The notes beneath the pieces are model-generated. The model did not search any database. It was not told the origin of the DNA and was given only the letters and a program-made list of their open reading frames with translations. From positions 1 through 44,468 of the forward strand of contig JAFCZJ010000020.1 of NCBI GenBank assembly GCA_019314375.1: a DNA stretch of 44,468 bases, read 5' to 3'. A program made the position numbers and the translations under genes. Below, in pieces: positions 24,815 through 33,478 of this stretch. Position 1 is the first letter of the stretch, and each line of letters starts with the position of its first letter. Source of the DNA: Deltaproteobacteria bacterium (GTDB lineage: Bacteria; Myxococcota; B64-G9).

Positions 24815-26368
24815 TCACCCCTCATCTGTTTCTTCACCCGGTTCGTCCATGCGGCGGCGGTCTAAGCGTCGCTCATCCGTATCCTCATCCAATTCCCGAT
24901 CCGTCCGTCGGTCTTCCCCTGATCGTCTGTCCGCCAAGGGGGTGCCCGGGATGTAAAGTTGCTCTACCAGGGATTGGATCTGGCGAATCTTGCCCGATTT
25001 GGGATCCCGCGGGATCTCCGCCACCACTTCGATACGCAACTGAACCCGCCCCCCCAAGCCCTTCTCCTCAAGGTAGGCCTCCATGTGCTGCCGAATCTCC
25101 CCGGCCACAACAGCCTCATCCACCGTACGCCTGACGCGAAAACGCACCAGGAAAACATCTCGCTTCTGCTGCACGAGTTGATACTGCACCAAACCTTGCA
25201 CATTGAGGAAAAGCGCCTCGAAGGGAATGGGCGGCAAAGCCACGGGTCGCCCTTTGTCGTCCCTCACCCAAAATGTGTCGTCGGTTCGCCCTTGAACCTT
25301 GATCAAAGGAAAAGGAGATCCGCAAGGACAGGATCCACCCAAGGGCGTTGTGGCATCACTGACCTCATAGCGAATGATTGGCATGGTCTGCGCAAACAGG
25401 CAGGTCAAAAAAAGCTTATCGGCGCTCTGGCCCGGTTCCACGGGGTCGCCGTCATTGGTCACCGGCTCCAGGATGAAATAGTCGCTGTTGATATGAAGGC
25501 CTCGATGGAGGTGGCATTCGCTGGCCAAAGCCACCCCTTCAGATGTGCCATAGGTCTCGAACAAGGGGCTCTCCGGAAAAGCCTTGCCAATGACTTCCCG
25601 GGCTCGACGGGTCAAAGGTTCACTGGATGACGAGATGACCCAGGGCTTGATCGACAAGCGCCCCTCGAGCTGCTCAAAGGCCAAAACCTCCAACATGGTG
25701 GGATAGCAGTGCAAGATGTTGGGTTGGATCCGATTAAGCCTCTCGACCAATTTGGGCAACGGCTCGACCACGGAAAGAAACTCGAAACGCGACAGCAAAC
25801 GCCCAATGCGCGGCGTCATGCGAAACAAGACGTAGGTGATGAAATGCCCATTGAGCACCGAGATCAGGGCCACTCGCACCCTGCGCACCAAAATGCGCGC
25901 AGCGTAAGCAAAAAACTTAAAGAAGGAAGGTTTGAAACGAATGCCGCGGGTCACGCTCAATGCCTGGATCCAGTCCCACTCCTTCCGGTTGAAGACAAAC
26001 AAGCCCGGCGCGCCCGTGGTGCCGGAAGTCAAGGTGGGGACGAAACGCCGCAGGTACCACCGCCCGACCTGTCCCGGGTCCCGCGTCCAATCCATGATGG
26101 CGTCCATTTTCAAGCTGGGATCGGTGACCACTTCATCAAAACGGGCCATGAGTTCGGACTTGTTCGTTGTGGGCAAATCCCGGACGGAAAAACCAGGACT
26201 GTCCGGATCCACATCTTTGTAAAGATCTCGGTAGTAAGGAGAGCGCTCTTTGGCGAAACGCACCACCTCTTGCAGGCGAAGGGCCTGCTGCTCTTCGATC
26301 CGAGCTAGACTTTGCTTGTCATGGCGACGAAGCCGAAGACAGTAAAAAATGGTGCGAAGAAGACCCAT
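24815..26368 (-). CDS. PaaK/CapK-like AMP-forming ligase
   Basis: A 517-residue member of the phenylacetate-CoA ligase / coenzyme F390 synthetase-like group. Motifs: TLTSGTTGAPGLFVFNRKEW (AMP-binding P-loop region), ISSSSEPLTRRAREVIG, FETYGTSEGVALASEC, a Cys pair GSCPCGSPF, and the C-terminal VQGRTDDTFWVRDDKGR hinge. It should adenylate a carboxylic acid. CapK-type relatives work in polysaccharide gene clusters, so the acid is not predictable. The frame begins at 26404, but the ATG at 26368 has GGAG 7 nt upstream. The C-terminus ends in a very charged tail of about 35 residues (RRSGEDRRTDRELDEDTDE), not usual for the family. First gene of the operon with the HtrA-like protease. Confidence 0.82.
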   Translation of the reverse strand: MGLLRTIFYCLRLRRHDKQSLARIEEQQALRLQEVVRFAKERSPYYRDLYKDVDPDSPGFSVRDLPTTNKSELMARFDEVVTDPSLKMDAIMDWTRDPGQVGRWYLRRFVPTLTSGTTGAPGLFVFNRKEWDWIQALSVTRGIRFKPSFFKFFAYAARILVRRVRVALISVLNGHFITYVLFRMTPRIGRLLSRFEFLSVVEPLPKLVERLNRIQPNILHCYPTMLEVLAFEQLEGRLSIKPWVISSSSEPLTRRAREVIGKAFPESPLFETYGTSEGVALASECHLHRGLHINSDYFILEPVTNDGDPVEPGQSADKLFLTCLFAQTMPIIRYEVSDATTPLGGSCPCGSPFPLIKVQGRTDDTFWVRDDKGRPVALPPIPFEALFLNVQGLVQYQLVQQKRDVFLVRFRVRRTVDEAVVAGEIRQHMEAYLEEKGLGGRVQLRIEVVAEIPRDPKSGKIRQIQSLVEQLYIPGTPLADRRSGEDRRTDRELDEDTDERRLDRRRMDEPGEETDEG

Positions 26369-26443
26369 GTCCAGGCTCCATCGACCCCCGCCGATGGGTG
26401 ACACCTTCTCATGCCGGCCAACAGGCTGTCAATTTGCGGGCCG

Positions 26444-26956
26444 TCAATCAGCAGAATCTTTGGAATCGGGTTTTTCGGGTGCCGGGTTCTTGCTGGTATC
26501 TGGCTTGCTGGTATCTGGCTTGCTGGTATCTGGCTTGCTGGTATCTGGCTTGCTGGTATCTGGCTTGCCGCCTTCGCTTTCCCCCTCTTCTTCTTCTCCT
26601 TCTCCTTCTCCTTCTTCCTCTTCACCTATCTCATGGGGCCAACGAATTTCTGCTTGCTTCAAGCGCGACAAGCGCCGGATGGGCGACAGGCTCGGCGTAT
26701 AGGCAAACTTGCGACCCCTCTCGTCTTCCATATAGAAAGTCGTATCTTTATCGACGGTCACCGTTTCGAAGGAACCAAAAAAGAAACACATGTTGGCCAT
26801 GGTGGTTTCGGCCTTGACCCGAACCTGGACCTGCTCTTCGCCCCTGGGCCAGGGAAAAATTTTGGCCATGTCGTTCTCATGGAGTAGCGCTCGAGTGGCA
26901 CCGCCGCATGCAGACAAGAGCAACCCAAACAGTATCACGGAGACAAGAGGTTTCAT
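26444..26956 (-). CDS. Lipoprotein with a (KPDTS)5 C-terminal repeat
   Basis: A 170-residue protein with a lipoprotein signal (MKPLVSVILFGLLLSAC, lipobox LSAC, Cys17), a small domain of about 90 residues, then a Glu/Gly block of about 20 residues, then KPDTS five times, ending NPAPEKPDSKDSAD. The small domain holds MCFFFGSFETVTVDKDTTF and a basic SPIRRLSRLKQ; no family is recognised. GGGAG lies 6 nt before the ATG. Repeats of Pro, Ser, Thr and charged residues suggest a flexible spacer that could span the cell wall or be glycosylated. A hairpin is present in the leader. It is transcribed toward the AMP ligase operon. Confidence 0.8.
   Translation of the reverse strand: MKPLVSVILFGLLLSACGGATRALLHENDMAKIFPWPRGEEQVQVRVKAETTMANMCFFFGSFETVTVDKDTTFYMEDERGRKFAYTPSLSPIRRLSRLKQAEIRWPHEIGEEEEGEGEGEEEEGESEGGKPDTSKPDTSKPDTSKPDTSKPDTSKNPAPEKPDSKDSAD
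26491..26565. repeat. 15-bp perfect tandem repeat, five copies, in the lipoprotein gene
   Basis: TGCTGGTATCTGGCT occurs five times without a mismatch, coding KPDTS on the minus strand. Complete identity, including third codon positions, indicates recent expansion. Unit length keeps the frame, so copy number would vary the length of the stalk-like tail among strains. Confidence 0.96.
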
Positions 26957-26976
26957 GATCTTCTCCCAACGAAGTA

Positions 26977-26994
26977 AGGAGCGAATCCGCTCCT
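26977..26994 (-). other. leader hairpin before the lipoprotein gene
   Basis: AGGAGCG and CGCTCCT form a perfect 7-bp stem with a 4-nt loop, 20 bp before the ATG and 9 bp from the GGGAG ribosome site. No U tract follows on either strand, so it is not an obvious terminator. It may stabilise the message. Confidence 0.4.
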
Positions 26995-27074
26995 AAAACA
27001 ACCGAAGACGATGGGATGAACAGTATGAAGAAGTCAGGAATCTGTCAAACAGAAGAGGCCAAATGGAAAAATCT

Positions 27075-27836
27075 TTAGAGGGTCGCCACCGGGGCGCCTA
27101 CTTCGCGCAGGTAACCTTTGTAAATGGATTGAATCTTACGAAAGTAGCCCGTGTACTCGAAGCTCAGGTTGCCATGACGAGCCACGATGTGGCGCACCGA
27201 GCCAGGACCCCGATTATAGGCGGTCAAGGCAAACTTGTAATTACCATGGTAATAATCCAGAAGGCGACGCAAATAGGTCACGCCCAATCGTACGTTGGTC
27301 TCCGGATCGTGAAGCTGCTGCGGACCACGCCAATCCATACCCATGCGTTGCGCCAACTCCTCACCTGTCATAGGCATGACCTGCATCAAGCCTCGTGCTC
27401 CGCGATTGGAAACCGCCGACGGCGAAAAGGCGCTCTCCACCCGGATGACCGCGGCCAAAAACAAGGGGTCGATACCCGTACGCTTCCCTTCATCCACCAA
27501 GTGCCGGGCCAACACATTTCGCTTTTCGGGATCCATGCGATAGGCGACACGAGCCAGAACCTGGCGGACGCCATCGATCTGCTTCCTGTCTCGAATTTCA
27601 TTCAAGCAGCGATCGGGATCGAAATTTTCAACCAGGCCTTCGACCTCCTGGGGCCCGGACAACAACACGATATCCTGCGCCCCAGAAGAGGACAAACGAA
27701 GGGATGAATCGTCATGGGCTGTGGGCATGCTGGTCACGGCGAACAAGGCCAACAAAAAACAAAGAGCCGGAACGGTCCAAGCCAGACCGCCCAGCGCACC
27801 AAAACGTTCAGAAGACATCATTTTGTTCAGCTTCAT
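27075..27836 (-). CDS. Lytic transglycosylase, SLT-domain
   Basis: A 253-residue exported or membrane-anchored enzyme with one hydrophobic N-terminal segment (about 18-36). The SLT domain lies at 115-245: IDPLFLAAVIRVESAFSPSA with catalytic Glu134, GARGLMQVMPMTGEELAQRMG, NVRLGVTYLRRLLDYYHGNYKFALTAYNRGPG. It cuts peptidoglycan between MurNAc and GlcNAc, forming 1,6-anhydro ends, and may open the wall for pili or secretion. An upstream helical part (residues 60-115) has a Cys (RCLNEIRD) of unknown role. Gene order gives no closer clue. Confidence 0.92.
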   Translation of the reverse strand: MKLNKMMSSERFGALGGLAWTVPALCFLLALFAVTSMPTAHDDSSLRLSSSGAQDIVLLSGPQEVEGLVENFDPDRCLNEIRDRKQIDGVRQVLARVAYRMDPEKRNVLARHLVDEGKRTGIDPLFLAAVIRVESAFSPSAVSNRGARGLMQVMPMTGEELAQRMGMDWRGPQQLHDPETNVRLGVTYLRRLLDYYHGNYKFALTAYNRGPGSVRHIVARHGNLSFEYTGYFRKIQSIYKGYLREVGAPVATL

Positions 27837-28265
27837 CTCTCACCAAACCCTCGGCCGGGTCTATTGCTTCCTCAGGCAGGGGGCCGACTTCCTGACCTGA
27901 CGGGGACAAGTAGAGCAAGAAGCGGGCCAGCTTTTGACGCTCTGCGTCGAAAAACAAAGCCACAGCCGCAAGCTATTGGTTTGATTAGAATACTCAGGAC
28001 AGCAAGAGCCGGGCGCACCATGTATTCCAAAGTGACACTTTTCGTCCATCCCTTGGGTCTTTTTTGTCAACCCTTTAGATTCAAGTACTTAGGAGGATTT
28101 ATCGGAGTCATGAGCTTCCCATGTGTTGTCTCCCGGGCAGATCAACTGTAACCCAAAATACACAGGTCGGGGCAGGGATGTCGCGCTTTCATTTTGAGCG
28201 CAGGCCGCTTTCTTGACGCCCTCACAGAGAGCGTGTACCTTGAAATTCTTGACAAAGGAGTTCGC
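27837..28265. other. 429-bp intergenic region between the transglycosylase and PilZ-like genes
   Basis: The genes on either side are divergent, so both promoters should lie here. I see a sigma-70-like promoter for the rightward gene (28213-28241), a GTGACA (28032) and a TTGTCA (28064) 26 bp apart, and no convincing open frame, tRNA or strong terminator. Short frames present lack ribosome sites and family features. Confidence 0.5.
28213..28241 (+). promoter_or_regulatory. sigma-70-like promoter of the PilZ-like gene
   Basis: TTGACG (28213-28218) and TACCTT (28236-28241) are spaced by 17 nt. The -35 matches 5 of 6 and the -10 matches 3 of 6. The start codon is 24 bp after the -10 with AAAGGAG between, giving a short leader. 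Confidence 0.5.
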
Positions 28266-28622
28266 ATGGGCATTCGGCGTGAAAAATGGACTCAGTTGGA
28301 CGTGGCCGTGCAGATCGAGGCACCGCGCAAGACCTATCGCTTCCAGAAAATGTTTGTTTCGCCTGGGGGCCTGTTCGTACCCACGGACGCCTGCTTGGAC
28401 CGGGGCACGCAACTGACCGTTCGTTTCGATGTCGAGGAACGACCCGTGGTGGCTCATGCTGAAGTATGGCGCATCCTCAACGCCACCCAAGCTGAAGATC
28501 GCGGCATTCAAGATGGGGATATCGGCTTAGAAATTCGAATCGTGCGCATGGAAGGCGACGGCTCTCAGATCCTGGCCGAACACATCAAAAAGATGCTCTT
28601 GGAATCCGGCGGTCCAGGCTAA
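28266..28622 (+). CDS. PilZ-like domain protein, degenerate c-di-GMP site
   Basis: A 118-residue protein. FVSPGGLFVPTDACLDRGTQLTVRFDVEERPVVAHAEVWRI has the layout of the PilZ-type domain found in many copies in myxobacteria: a SxxG turn, then a hydrophobic strand, a gap, then a V-x-W strand. The canonical RxxxR and the Asp of DxSxxG are not seen (Phe-Val-Ser-Pro-Gly-Gly), so binding of cyclic-di-GMP is doubtful. The ATG at 28266 follows AAAGGAG at 6 nt; the frame opens at 28194 but with no ribosome site. It may act as a partner protein in motility. It converges on murA with 5 bp between stops. Confidence 0.65.
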   Translation: MGIRREKWTQLDVAVQIEAPRKTYRFQKMFVSPGGLFVPTDACLDRGTQLTVRFDVEERPVVAHAEVWRILNATQAEDRGIQDGDIGLEIRIVRMEGDGSQILAEHIKKMLLESGGPG

Positions 28623-28627
28623 TCGGT

Positions 28628-29902
28628 CTACTTGATCGTTCTTGGAGGGCTCATCTTGGCGCGCCTGATGCGAGCCCCAAGCTTACGCAACTTCTTATCC
28701 AAACGCTCATAGCCTCTGTCCAAATGGTATACTCTTCGAACTTCGGTTCGCCCCTTGGCCACCAATCCTGCCAGGACCAGGCTGGCCGAGGCGCGCAAGT
28801 CGGTGGCCATCACCGGGGCCGCGCTCAAGCCTCGCACACCCCGCACGATGGCCCGTCCCCCGTCAACTTTGATGCGCGCGCCCATGCGCTTGAGTTCGGA
28901 CACATGCATGAAACGATTTTCAAAAATGCGCTCCGAGATGACCGACGTGCCTTCGGCCAGCGCCATCAAGGCCATGAACTGGGCCTGCATGTCGGTGGGA
29001 AAACCAGGATGGGGATGGGTTTCAATATCCACAGGCCTGGGGCGATCTGAAGCCACCACCCGCAGGCCGCCGTCCTGCTCGCTTACTTGCACACCCACGT
29101 CTTTCAACTTCCCGAGCAGAGCACTCATGTGCTGAGGCGAAACGCCAGTCACCAGGACGTCACCGCGGGTCATGGCAGCCGCCAACATCAGGGTACCTGC
29201 CTCGATGCGATCAGGGATGACCCGACAGGCCATGGGCTTCAAATCATCCACACCCTCAATCTCCAAGGCCTCCGTGCCCGCACCCTGGATCCGTGCGCCC
29301 ATGGAATTGAGCACCTCGGCAAGTTGCACCACCTCGGGCTCTCGCGCGACGTTACGCAGAATCGTGGTCCCACGCGCCAAAACCGCGGCGGTCATGAGAT
29401 TCTCCGTACCGGTCACGGTGGGTATATCCAGCACGATGGTGGCTCCACGAAGCCGACGCGCGGTAGCCTCTATATATCCGTTGGCCAAGGTCACCTTGGC
29501 ACCCAGGCGCTCCAGGCCCTTGAGGTGCTGGTCTACCGGACGAGCACCGATGGCGCATCCCCCCGGCAAGGAAACCCGAGCGCGGCCATAACGCCCCACC
29601 AGAGGGCCCAAGCACAACACGCTTGCGCGCATGGTGCGCACCAGGTCATAGGGTGCCTCAAAACAAGAAATTTCTTGAGAAGATAGCCGAACGCGGCCGC
29701 GCTTCATTTCACTATCCACACCCAAAACGCCCAGAAGCTTGAGGGTGGTTCGCACATCGACAAGATCCGGCACGTTGCGAAGGACATGTTCCCCTGGAAC
29801 CAAAATGCTGGCCATCAACAAAGGCAAGGCTGAGTTCTTGGCACCAGAAACTTTAACTTCGCCCGAGAGACGCCGTCCGCCATCGATCAAAATCTTCTGC
29901 AT
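28628..29902 (-). CDS. murA: UDP-N-acetylglucosamine 1-carboxyvinyltransferase
   Basis: A 424-residue MurA, first committed enzyme of peptidoglycan synthesis, joining enolpyruvate from PEP to UDP-GlcNAc. It starts [27 protein letters not shown] with the active-site Lys22. The loop [15 protein letters not shown] carries catalytic Cys116, the fosfomycin target; later [15 protein letters not shown] and [15 protein letters not shown] are family blocks. The frame opens at 29986, but the ATG at 29902 has AGGAGG upstream and gives the normal length. It is the last gene of the rpmE-DUF1385-prfA-prmC-murA group, an order common in deltaproteobacteria. Confidence 0.97.
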   Translation of the reverse strand: MQKILIDGGRRLSGEVKVSGAKNSALPLLMASILVPGEHVLRNVPDLVDVRTTLKLLGVLGVDSEMKRGRVRLSSQEISCFEAPYDLVRTMRASVLCLGPLVGRYGRARVSLPGGCAIGARPVDQHLKGLERLGAKVTLANGYIEATARRLRGATIVLDIPTVTGTENLMTAAVLARGTTILRNVAREPEVVQLAEVLNSMGARIQGAGTEALEIEGVDDLKPMACRVIPDRIEAGTLMLAAAMTRGDVLVTGVSPQHMSALLGKLKDVGVQVSEQDGGLRVVASDRPRPVDIETHPHPGFPTDMQAQFMALMALAEGTSVISERIFENRFMHVSELKRMGARIKVDGGRAIVRGVRGLSAAPVMATDLRASASLVLAGLVAKGRTEVRRVYHLDRGYERLDKKLRKLGARIRRAKMSPPRTIK

Positions 29903-29915
29903 CAGCCAGCCTCCT

Positions 29916-30791
29916 TCAACCTTCCGGCAAGCGCGCCGCCACCACTCGTTCGATGCCGCCCAAATCCTTCTGACGCCGAATCTCACCGAGCCCCGCTTGC
30001 AACATTATCTTTTCCACCGCCTCCGCCTGACCCGCGCCCACCTCCAACAGGGCCCAGGCACCTGGCACCAAGACCCGGTCCAGGCCAAGCACCATCCGCC
30101 GGATGATTTCGAGGCCATCCTTTCCCCCATCCAGCGCCTGCATGGGCTCAAAGCCACGGACATCCAAATCCAGCTGCTCCAATTCTTCGGTTGAGATGTA
30201 AGGCAAATTGGCCACCAGCAAATCCACCGGCTCCTTCAAGACCGAAAGCAAATCACCATGCCGGGCTTCTATCCGCTCGGCAAAACCCAAAGCCTTCAAA
30301 TTTTCTCGAGCCAGATCAAGCGCGGCTTCATCCAGATCCAAGGCGACGCCTCGTGCCGCCTGAAACTCCTGGGCCAGGGCACAAGCCAGCGCTCCTGAAC
30401 CCGTACCCACATCCGCGAATCGACTCGGCGCACGCCCCCGCATCAATTCCAGGGCCAGTTCCACGATACTCTCCGAATCCGGACGCGGAATCAGCACCCT
30501 GGCGTCGACCTTGATGGGCAGGGACCAAAACTCTCGCTGCCCGAGCAGGTAGGCCACGGGTTCATGCATGGCGCGTCTTCGGACCAACTCGCGATAAGCC
30601 GAAAGCTCATCTTCCACCAATGGACGATCATGCTGAATATAGAGTTGCAATCGGTCGCAGCCCAGAACGTGGGCGAGCAAGACCTGGGCGTCAAGTCGGG
30701 CCGCCGAGCGATCCAGCTCAAGGCGTTCCTGGAAAAAAACCTCCGCTCGCTCCAGTACGCCTAGTAGTGTTTTGAGTGGACCCAAACTCAT
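29916..30791 (-). CDS. prmC: Release factor glutamine methyltransferase
   Basis: A 291-residue PrmC (HemK). The N-terminal helical domain covers residues 1-75. The SAM domain has [16 protein letters not shown] (motif I) and [10 protein letters not shown], where the usual NPPY reads NLPY. It methylates Gln of the GGQ loop in release factors, here PrfA encoded just upstream. The ATG overlaps the prfA stop (ATGA at 30788-30791), a tight coupling that fits enzyme and substrate. Pro to Leu in the NPPY motif also occurs in family members and should still bind Gln. Confidence 0.94.
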   Translation of the reverse strand: MSLGPLKTLLGVLERAEVFFQERLELDRSAARLDAQVLLAHVLGCDRLQLYIQHDRPLVEDELSAYRELVRRRAMHEPVAYLLGQREFWSLPIKVDARVLIPRPDSESIVELALELMRGRAPSRFADVGTGSGALACALAQEFQAARGVALDLDEAALDLARENLKALGFAERIEARHGDLLSVLKEPVDLLVANLPYISTEELEQLDLDVRGFEPMQALDGGKDGLEIIRRMVLGLDRVLVPGAWALLEVGAGQAEAVEKIMLQAGLGEIRRQKDLGGIERVVAARLPEG

Positions 30792-31858
30792 TCCGTCGCT
30801 TGGCCCTTGAGGGCCTCAGCTTGGTTGTTGGCCTTCAAAGCGTCCAACAACTCGTCCAAAGCCCCTTCCATGAATCGATCCAACTTATGCAGGGTGAGAC
30901 CGATGCGATGGTCGGATACTCGATTCTGAGGAAAATTGTAGGTGCGTATTTTCTCCGCTCGCTCACCGCTACCCACCATGGAACGCCTATCGGCACTTCG
31001 CTCGGCATGCTGCTCGGCCAACATTTTCTCCAATAGACGAGAGCGCAAAACCTTCATGGCCTTGGCCTTGTTCTTAATCTGAGAACGTTCGTCTTGGCAT
31101 TGCACCACAAGACCCGAGGGTATGTGCAGAATACGAACAGCCGAATCGGTGGTGTTCACGCTCTGCCCGCCAGGACCGCCTGCACGGCAGACGCGGATCT
31201 CCAAATCCTTGGCCTCGATGGTCATTTCTACCTCATCCGCCTCGGGCATGATGGCGACGGTCACGGTGGACGTGTGGATGCGGCCCTGACTCTCCGTGGC
31301 CGGCACCCGCTGGACCCGATGCACCCCGCCTTCAAACTTCATGGTGCTGTAAACGCGATCGCCGCTGAGAAGAACCACCACTTCCTTGAAGCCACCGGCG
31401 GAAGCATGGCTCTCGCTCATCAACTCCACCTTCCAGCCCTTTTCCTCGGCATAGCGCCCATACATGCGGAAAAGATCCGCCGCGAAAAGGGCCGCCTCCT
31501 CGCCGCCCGTGCCGGCACGAATTTCCAAGAGGATGTTCTTTTCGTCCAGCGGATCTTTAGGCAACATAAGCAGCTTGAGCTCCTGCACCAGCCGCTCGGA
31601 TTGGGCCTCTAAGTCCGGCAGCTCCATCGCCGCCATCTCGGCCAGTTCTTTGTCGTCTCCCCGCAAGAGCTCTCGGTTGCCTGCCAATTCCTGCTCGACG
31701 CGGCAATATTCCCGGTAAGTGACCACTACTTTTTCAAGTCCCTTGCGCTCGCGTGAGACCTTCAGCAACCTGGCCGGATCACCATAAATGCTTGGGTCCT
31801 CCAGCTTTTTTGACAAGAGTTCGAATCGATCTTCGACTTCTGACAGTTTTGAAAACAC
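30788..31858 (-). CDS. prfA: Peptide chain release factor 1
   Basis: A 356-residue RF1. The stop-codon tripeptide is Pro-Ala-Thr (186-188, within [14 protein letters not shown]), which reads UAA and UAG. The peptidyl hydrolysis loop is GGPGGQSVN, with GGQ at 230-232. The start is GTG with AGGAG 7 nt upstream. PrmC, which methylates the GGQ Gln, is coded next with a 4-bp overlap. Normal length, no frameshift. Confidence 0.97.
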   Translation of the reverse strand: MFSKLSEVEDRFELLSKKLEDPSIYGDPARLLKVSRERKGLEKVVVTYREYCRVEQELAGNRELLRGDDKELAEMAAMELPDLEAQSERLVQELKLLMLPKDPLDEKNILLEIRAGTGGEEAALFAADLFRMYGRYAEEKGWKVELMSESHASAGGFKEVVVLLSGDRVYSTMKFEGGVHRVQRVPATESQGRIHTSTVTVAIMPEADEVEMTIEAKDLEIRVCRAGGPGGQSVNTTDSAVRILHIPSGLVVQCQDERSQIKNKAKAMKVLRSRLLEKMLAEQHAERSADRRSMVGSGERAEKIRTYNFPQNRVSDHRIGLTLHKLDRFMEGALDELLDALKANNQAEALKGQATE

Positions 31859-31879
31859 GCATTCACTCCTGGCTCGTCA

Positions 31880-33022
31880 TCAAGAAGATCCATCGAGCCC
31901 TTCGACCGCGGCCTGGTAATTGGCAAAAACCTCAACCGTGGGCTCTTTCCGGCCCTCGTCAGCGCCCACCCGCTCGCGCCAGAGAGCCTTGCGCAGCGAG
32001 GTCAAAGCCACCTCCAGTTGGTCGTCGTCGGGCGGCCGGGTGGTCAGTCGCTGCACGAACATGCCGGGCCAGGCCAGACCCCGAGCCCAGCCTCGATCCA
32101 AGAAACGGCTGGTCAAGCGCTGAAACTCATAGGCCAAACCGGCGATGGGAAACAAGAGCGGCAGCTTCGTCAAAATGTAGATAACCTGATCCAACCAAGC
32201 GATGCCCGTGGGCTCCCCAAGCAACCAAATCAGAAAGGGGAAGACCAGAGCGAAAACCAAAATAGAAAGCAAAATAACCATGATCAAGAAAGTGGTACCG
32301 CAGCGGGGATGCAGAGGGCTGTGCTCCCGGGCGGCCTCCACGGTCAAAGGCTCGCCGGCTTCGAAGGTGTAGATCGATTGATGCTCGGCCCCGTGGAATT
32401 GGAAAACCCTTTTGACGTCATCCATCAGGGAGATCAGAGAGATGTAGCCCAAAAAGACCCCAAGCTTCACCACGCCGACGATGGCATGAAAGGTCACATG
32501 CTCTACGGTCAACTCATAGCCCAGCAGTTGGCTGGCGCCCCAAACCACCAGGTGCGGCAATGCGATAAAAAGAGCGATGCCCAGGCCCAAGGAGAAAATC
32601 ACGGTCCCCCAGATCAACCAATCGGAAACCTCCTTGTTGGCTTCCTCCAATATGCTTGGGTCCTCGGCCTGTTCGGATGCTGGCTCTTCGGACTCCAGCT
32701 TTTGGGATTCCAGCGCTGGTGCCGACACCTCTGCCGGCTTGTCGCCCTTGGCCGCTGCTTCCTTTTCCAAATCGGCCATGGCGATACGAGCCGAAAAGTT
32801 CAGGGCCGAGATGCCGTTAATCAGAGACTCAAGCAAGACCAGGGTGCCACGCAAGAAAGGCCACCGCAGAATTCGCCAGCCAGCCAGCAAGGGCTTCCAC
32901 TGGGCCTCACGCACCACGATCTCACCGTTGCTTCTGCGCACGGCGACGGCGAAAGAATTGGGCGATCGCATCATCACGCCCTCCATCACCGCCTGACCAC
33001 CCACTTTCATGTTGTTGCCCAC
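31880..33022 (-). CDS. DUF1385-family membrane protein
   Basis: A 380-residue protein starting MGNNMKVGGQAVMEGVMMRSP, the DUF1385 hallmark (YqhQ-like), with membrane segments at about 135-165, 176-200, 248-275 and 290-310. HHPL-like and metal-site residues are visible in FHGAEHQSIYTFE and LHPRCGTTFLIMV. Described as putative metal-dependent enzymes, but the reaction is not known. A charged Glu/Ala/Ser insert (residues about 88-135) before the first membrane segment makes it longer than usual. The GTG at 33022 has GGAGG at 4 nt; ATG at 33010 is an alternative. Clustering with prfA, prmC and rpmE is common in bacteria. Confidence 0.88.
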   Translation of the reverse strand: MGNNMKVGGQAVMEGVMMRSPNSFAVAVRRSNGEIVVREAQWKPLLAGWRILRWPFLRGTLVLLESLINGISALNFSARIAMADLEKEAAAKGDKPAEVSAPALESQKLESEEPASEQAEDPSILEEANKEVSDWLIWGTVIFSLGLGIALFIALPHLVVWGASQLLGYELTVEHVTFHAIVGVVKLGVFLGYISLISLMDDVKRVFQFHGAEHQSIYTFEAGEPLTVEAAREHSPLHPRCGTTFLIMVILLSILVFALVFPFLIWLLGEPTGIAWLDQVIYILTKLPLLFPIAGLAYEFQRLTSRFLDRGWARGLAWPGMFVQRLTTRPPDDDQLEVALTSLRKALWRERVGADEGRKEPTVEVFANYQAAVEGLDGSS

Positions 33023-33036
33023 ACGACCTCCAAAAC

Positions 33037-33069
33037 AAAAAAAACCCGCCGAATGTCAGATCCGGCGGG
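33037..33069 (-). terminator. intrinsic terminator between rpmE and the DUF1385 gene
   Basis: On the minus strand CCCGCCG and CGGCGGG form a 7-bp GC stem with an 11-nt loop, then eight T residues (33037-33044). It follows rpmE by 66 bp and ends 14 bp before the DUF1385 start codon, so it probably limits read-through from rpmE to the following genes, leaving part of the transcript to continue. Confidence 0.85.
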
Positions 33070-33135
33070 CTGATGGATAAAATTTTCCCGCCAGGTCGCG
33101 TCATCCTCAGATGATCGCGTCCCGATGGCGAGTCA

Positions 33136-33360
33136 CTAAGATTCCGACTTTTCGCTCTTGTCGCTCAAGCCATACTTGCGACGGAAGCGCTCGACGCGTC
33201 CAGCGCTATCGACCAGCTTCTGCTTGCCAGTAAAAAAAGGATGGCAGTTGGAGCAAATATCCACTCTGAAGCTACCGCGGGTCGAACGGGTTTCGATCTC
33301 GTTGCCACAGGCACACGAAACAGTAGCCTTTTCATACTTGGGATGGATTTTTTCCTTCAT
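33136..33360 (-). CDS. rpmE: 50S ribosomal protein bL31, zinc-binding form
   Basis: A 74-residue bL31 with the four Cys of the zinc (C+) form: SCACGNE and ICSNCHPFF, then [22 protein letters not shown]. The C-terminal SDKSEKSES tail is short and acidic. The frame opens at 33387, but the ATG at 33360 has GAGG 8 nt upstream and matches the family start MKEKIHPKY. It has its own promoter (33436-33463) and terminator. Confidence 0.97.
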   Translation of the reverse strand: MKEKIHPKYEKATVSCACGNEIETRSTRGSFRVDICSNCHPFFTGKQKLVDSAGRVERFRRKYGLSDKSEKSES

Positions 33361-33393
33361 GATAACAACCTCAATTCCGATCTGCATTCAGAC

Positions 33394-33426
33394 AAAAACA
33401 ACTGGATCAGCCTCACAAGGGCTGAT
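33394..33426 (-). terminator. hairpin with offset U tract in the rho-rpmE gap
   Basis: ATCAGCC and GGCTGAT form a 7-bp stem with a 7-nt loop, followed after 7 nt by T5. It may end rho transcripts. Because the rpmE promoter would start RNA near 33429, the same hairpin would be at the very 5' end of the rpmE leader and could act in its control. Confidence 0.5.
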
Positions 33427-33435
33427 GGGCGGACC

Positions 33436-33463
33436 ATTCTACTTAGCGCTTCGCACTTGTCAA
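33436..33463 (-). promoter_or_regulatory. sigma-70 promoter of rpmE
   Basis: TTGACA (33458-33463) and TAGAAT (33436-33441) on the minus strand are 16 nt apart, matching 6 of 6 and 5 of 6 consensus bases. The start is near 33429, giving a leader of about 70 nt. It lies just after the rho stop codon. Confidence 0.75.
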
Positions 33464-33478
33464 GCGCTTTCAGCCCCC

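Noticed and set aside
28108..28151. Thirteen-codon frame (MSFPCVVSRADQL) as a leader peptide
   Set aside because: Ribosome site is poorly placed and the frame is far from the PilZ-like promoter. No codon bias or repeats suggest attenuation.
28130..28157. A weak GG-N10-GC match before the PilZ-like gene
   Set aside because: The bases around it fit the sigma-54 consensus poorly, and a better sigma-70-like promoter is nearer to the start.
28089..28511. Minus-strand 140-residue frame opposite the PilZ-like gene
   Set aside because: No ribosome site or recognisable domain. The plus-strand gene has a promoter, AAAGGAG and a PilZ-type pattern.
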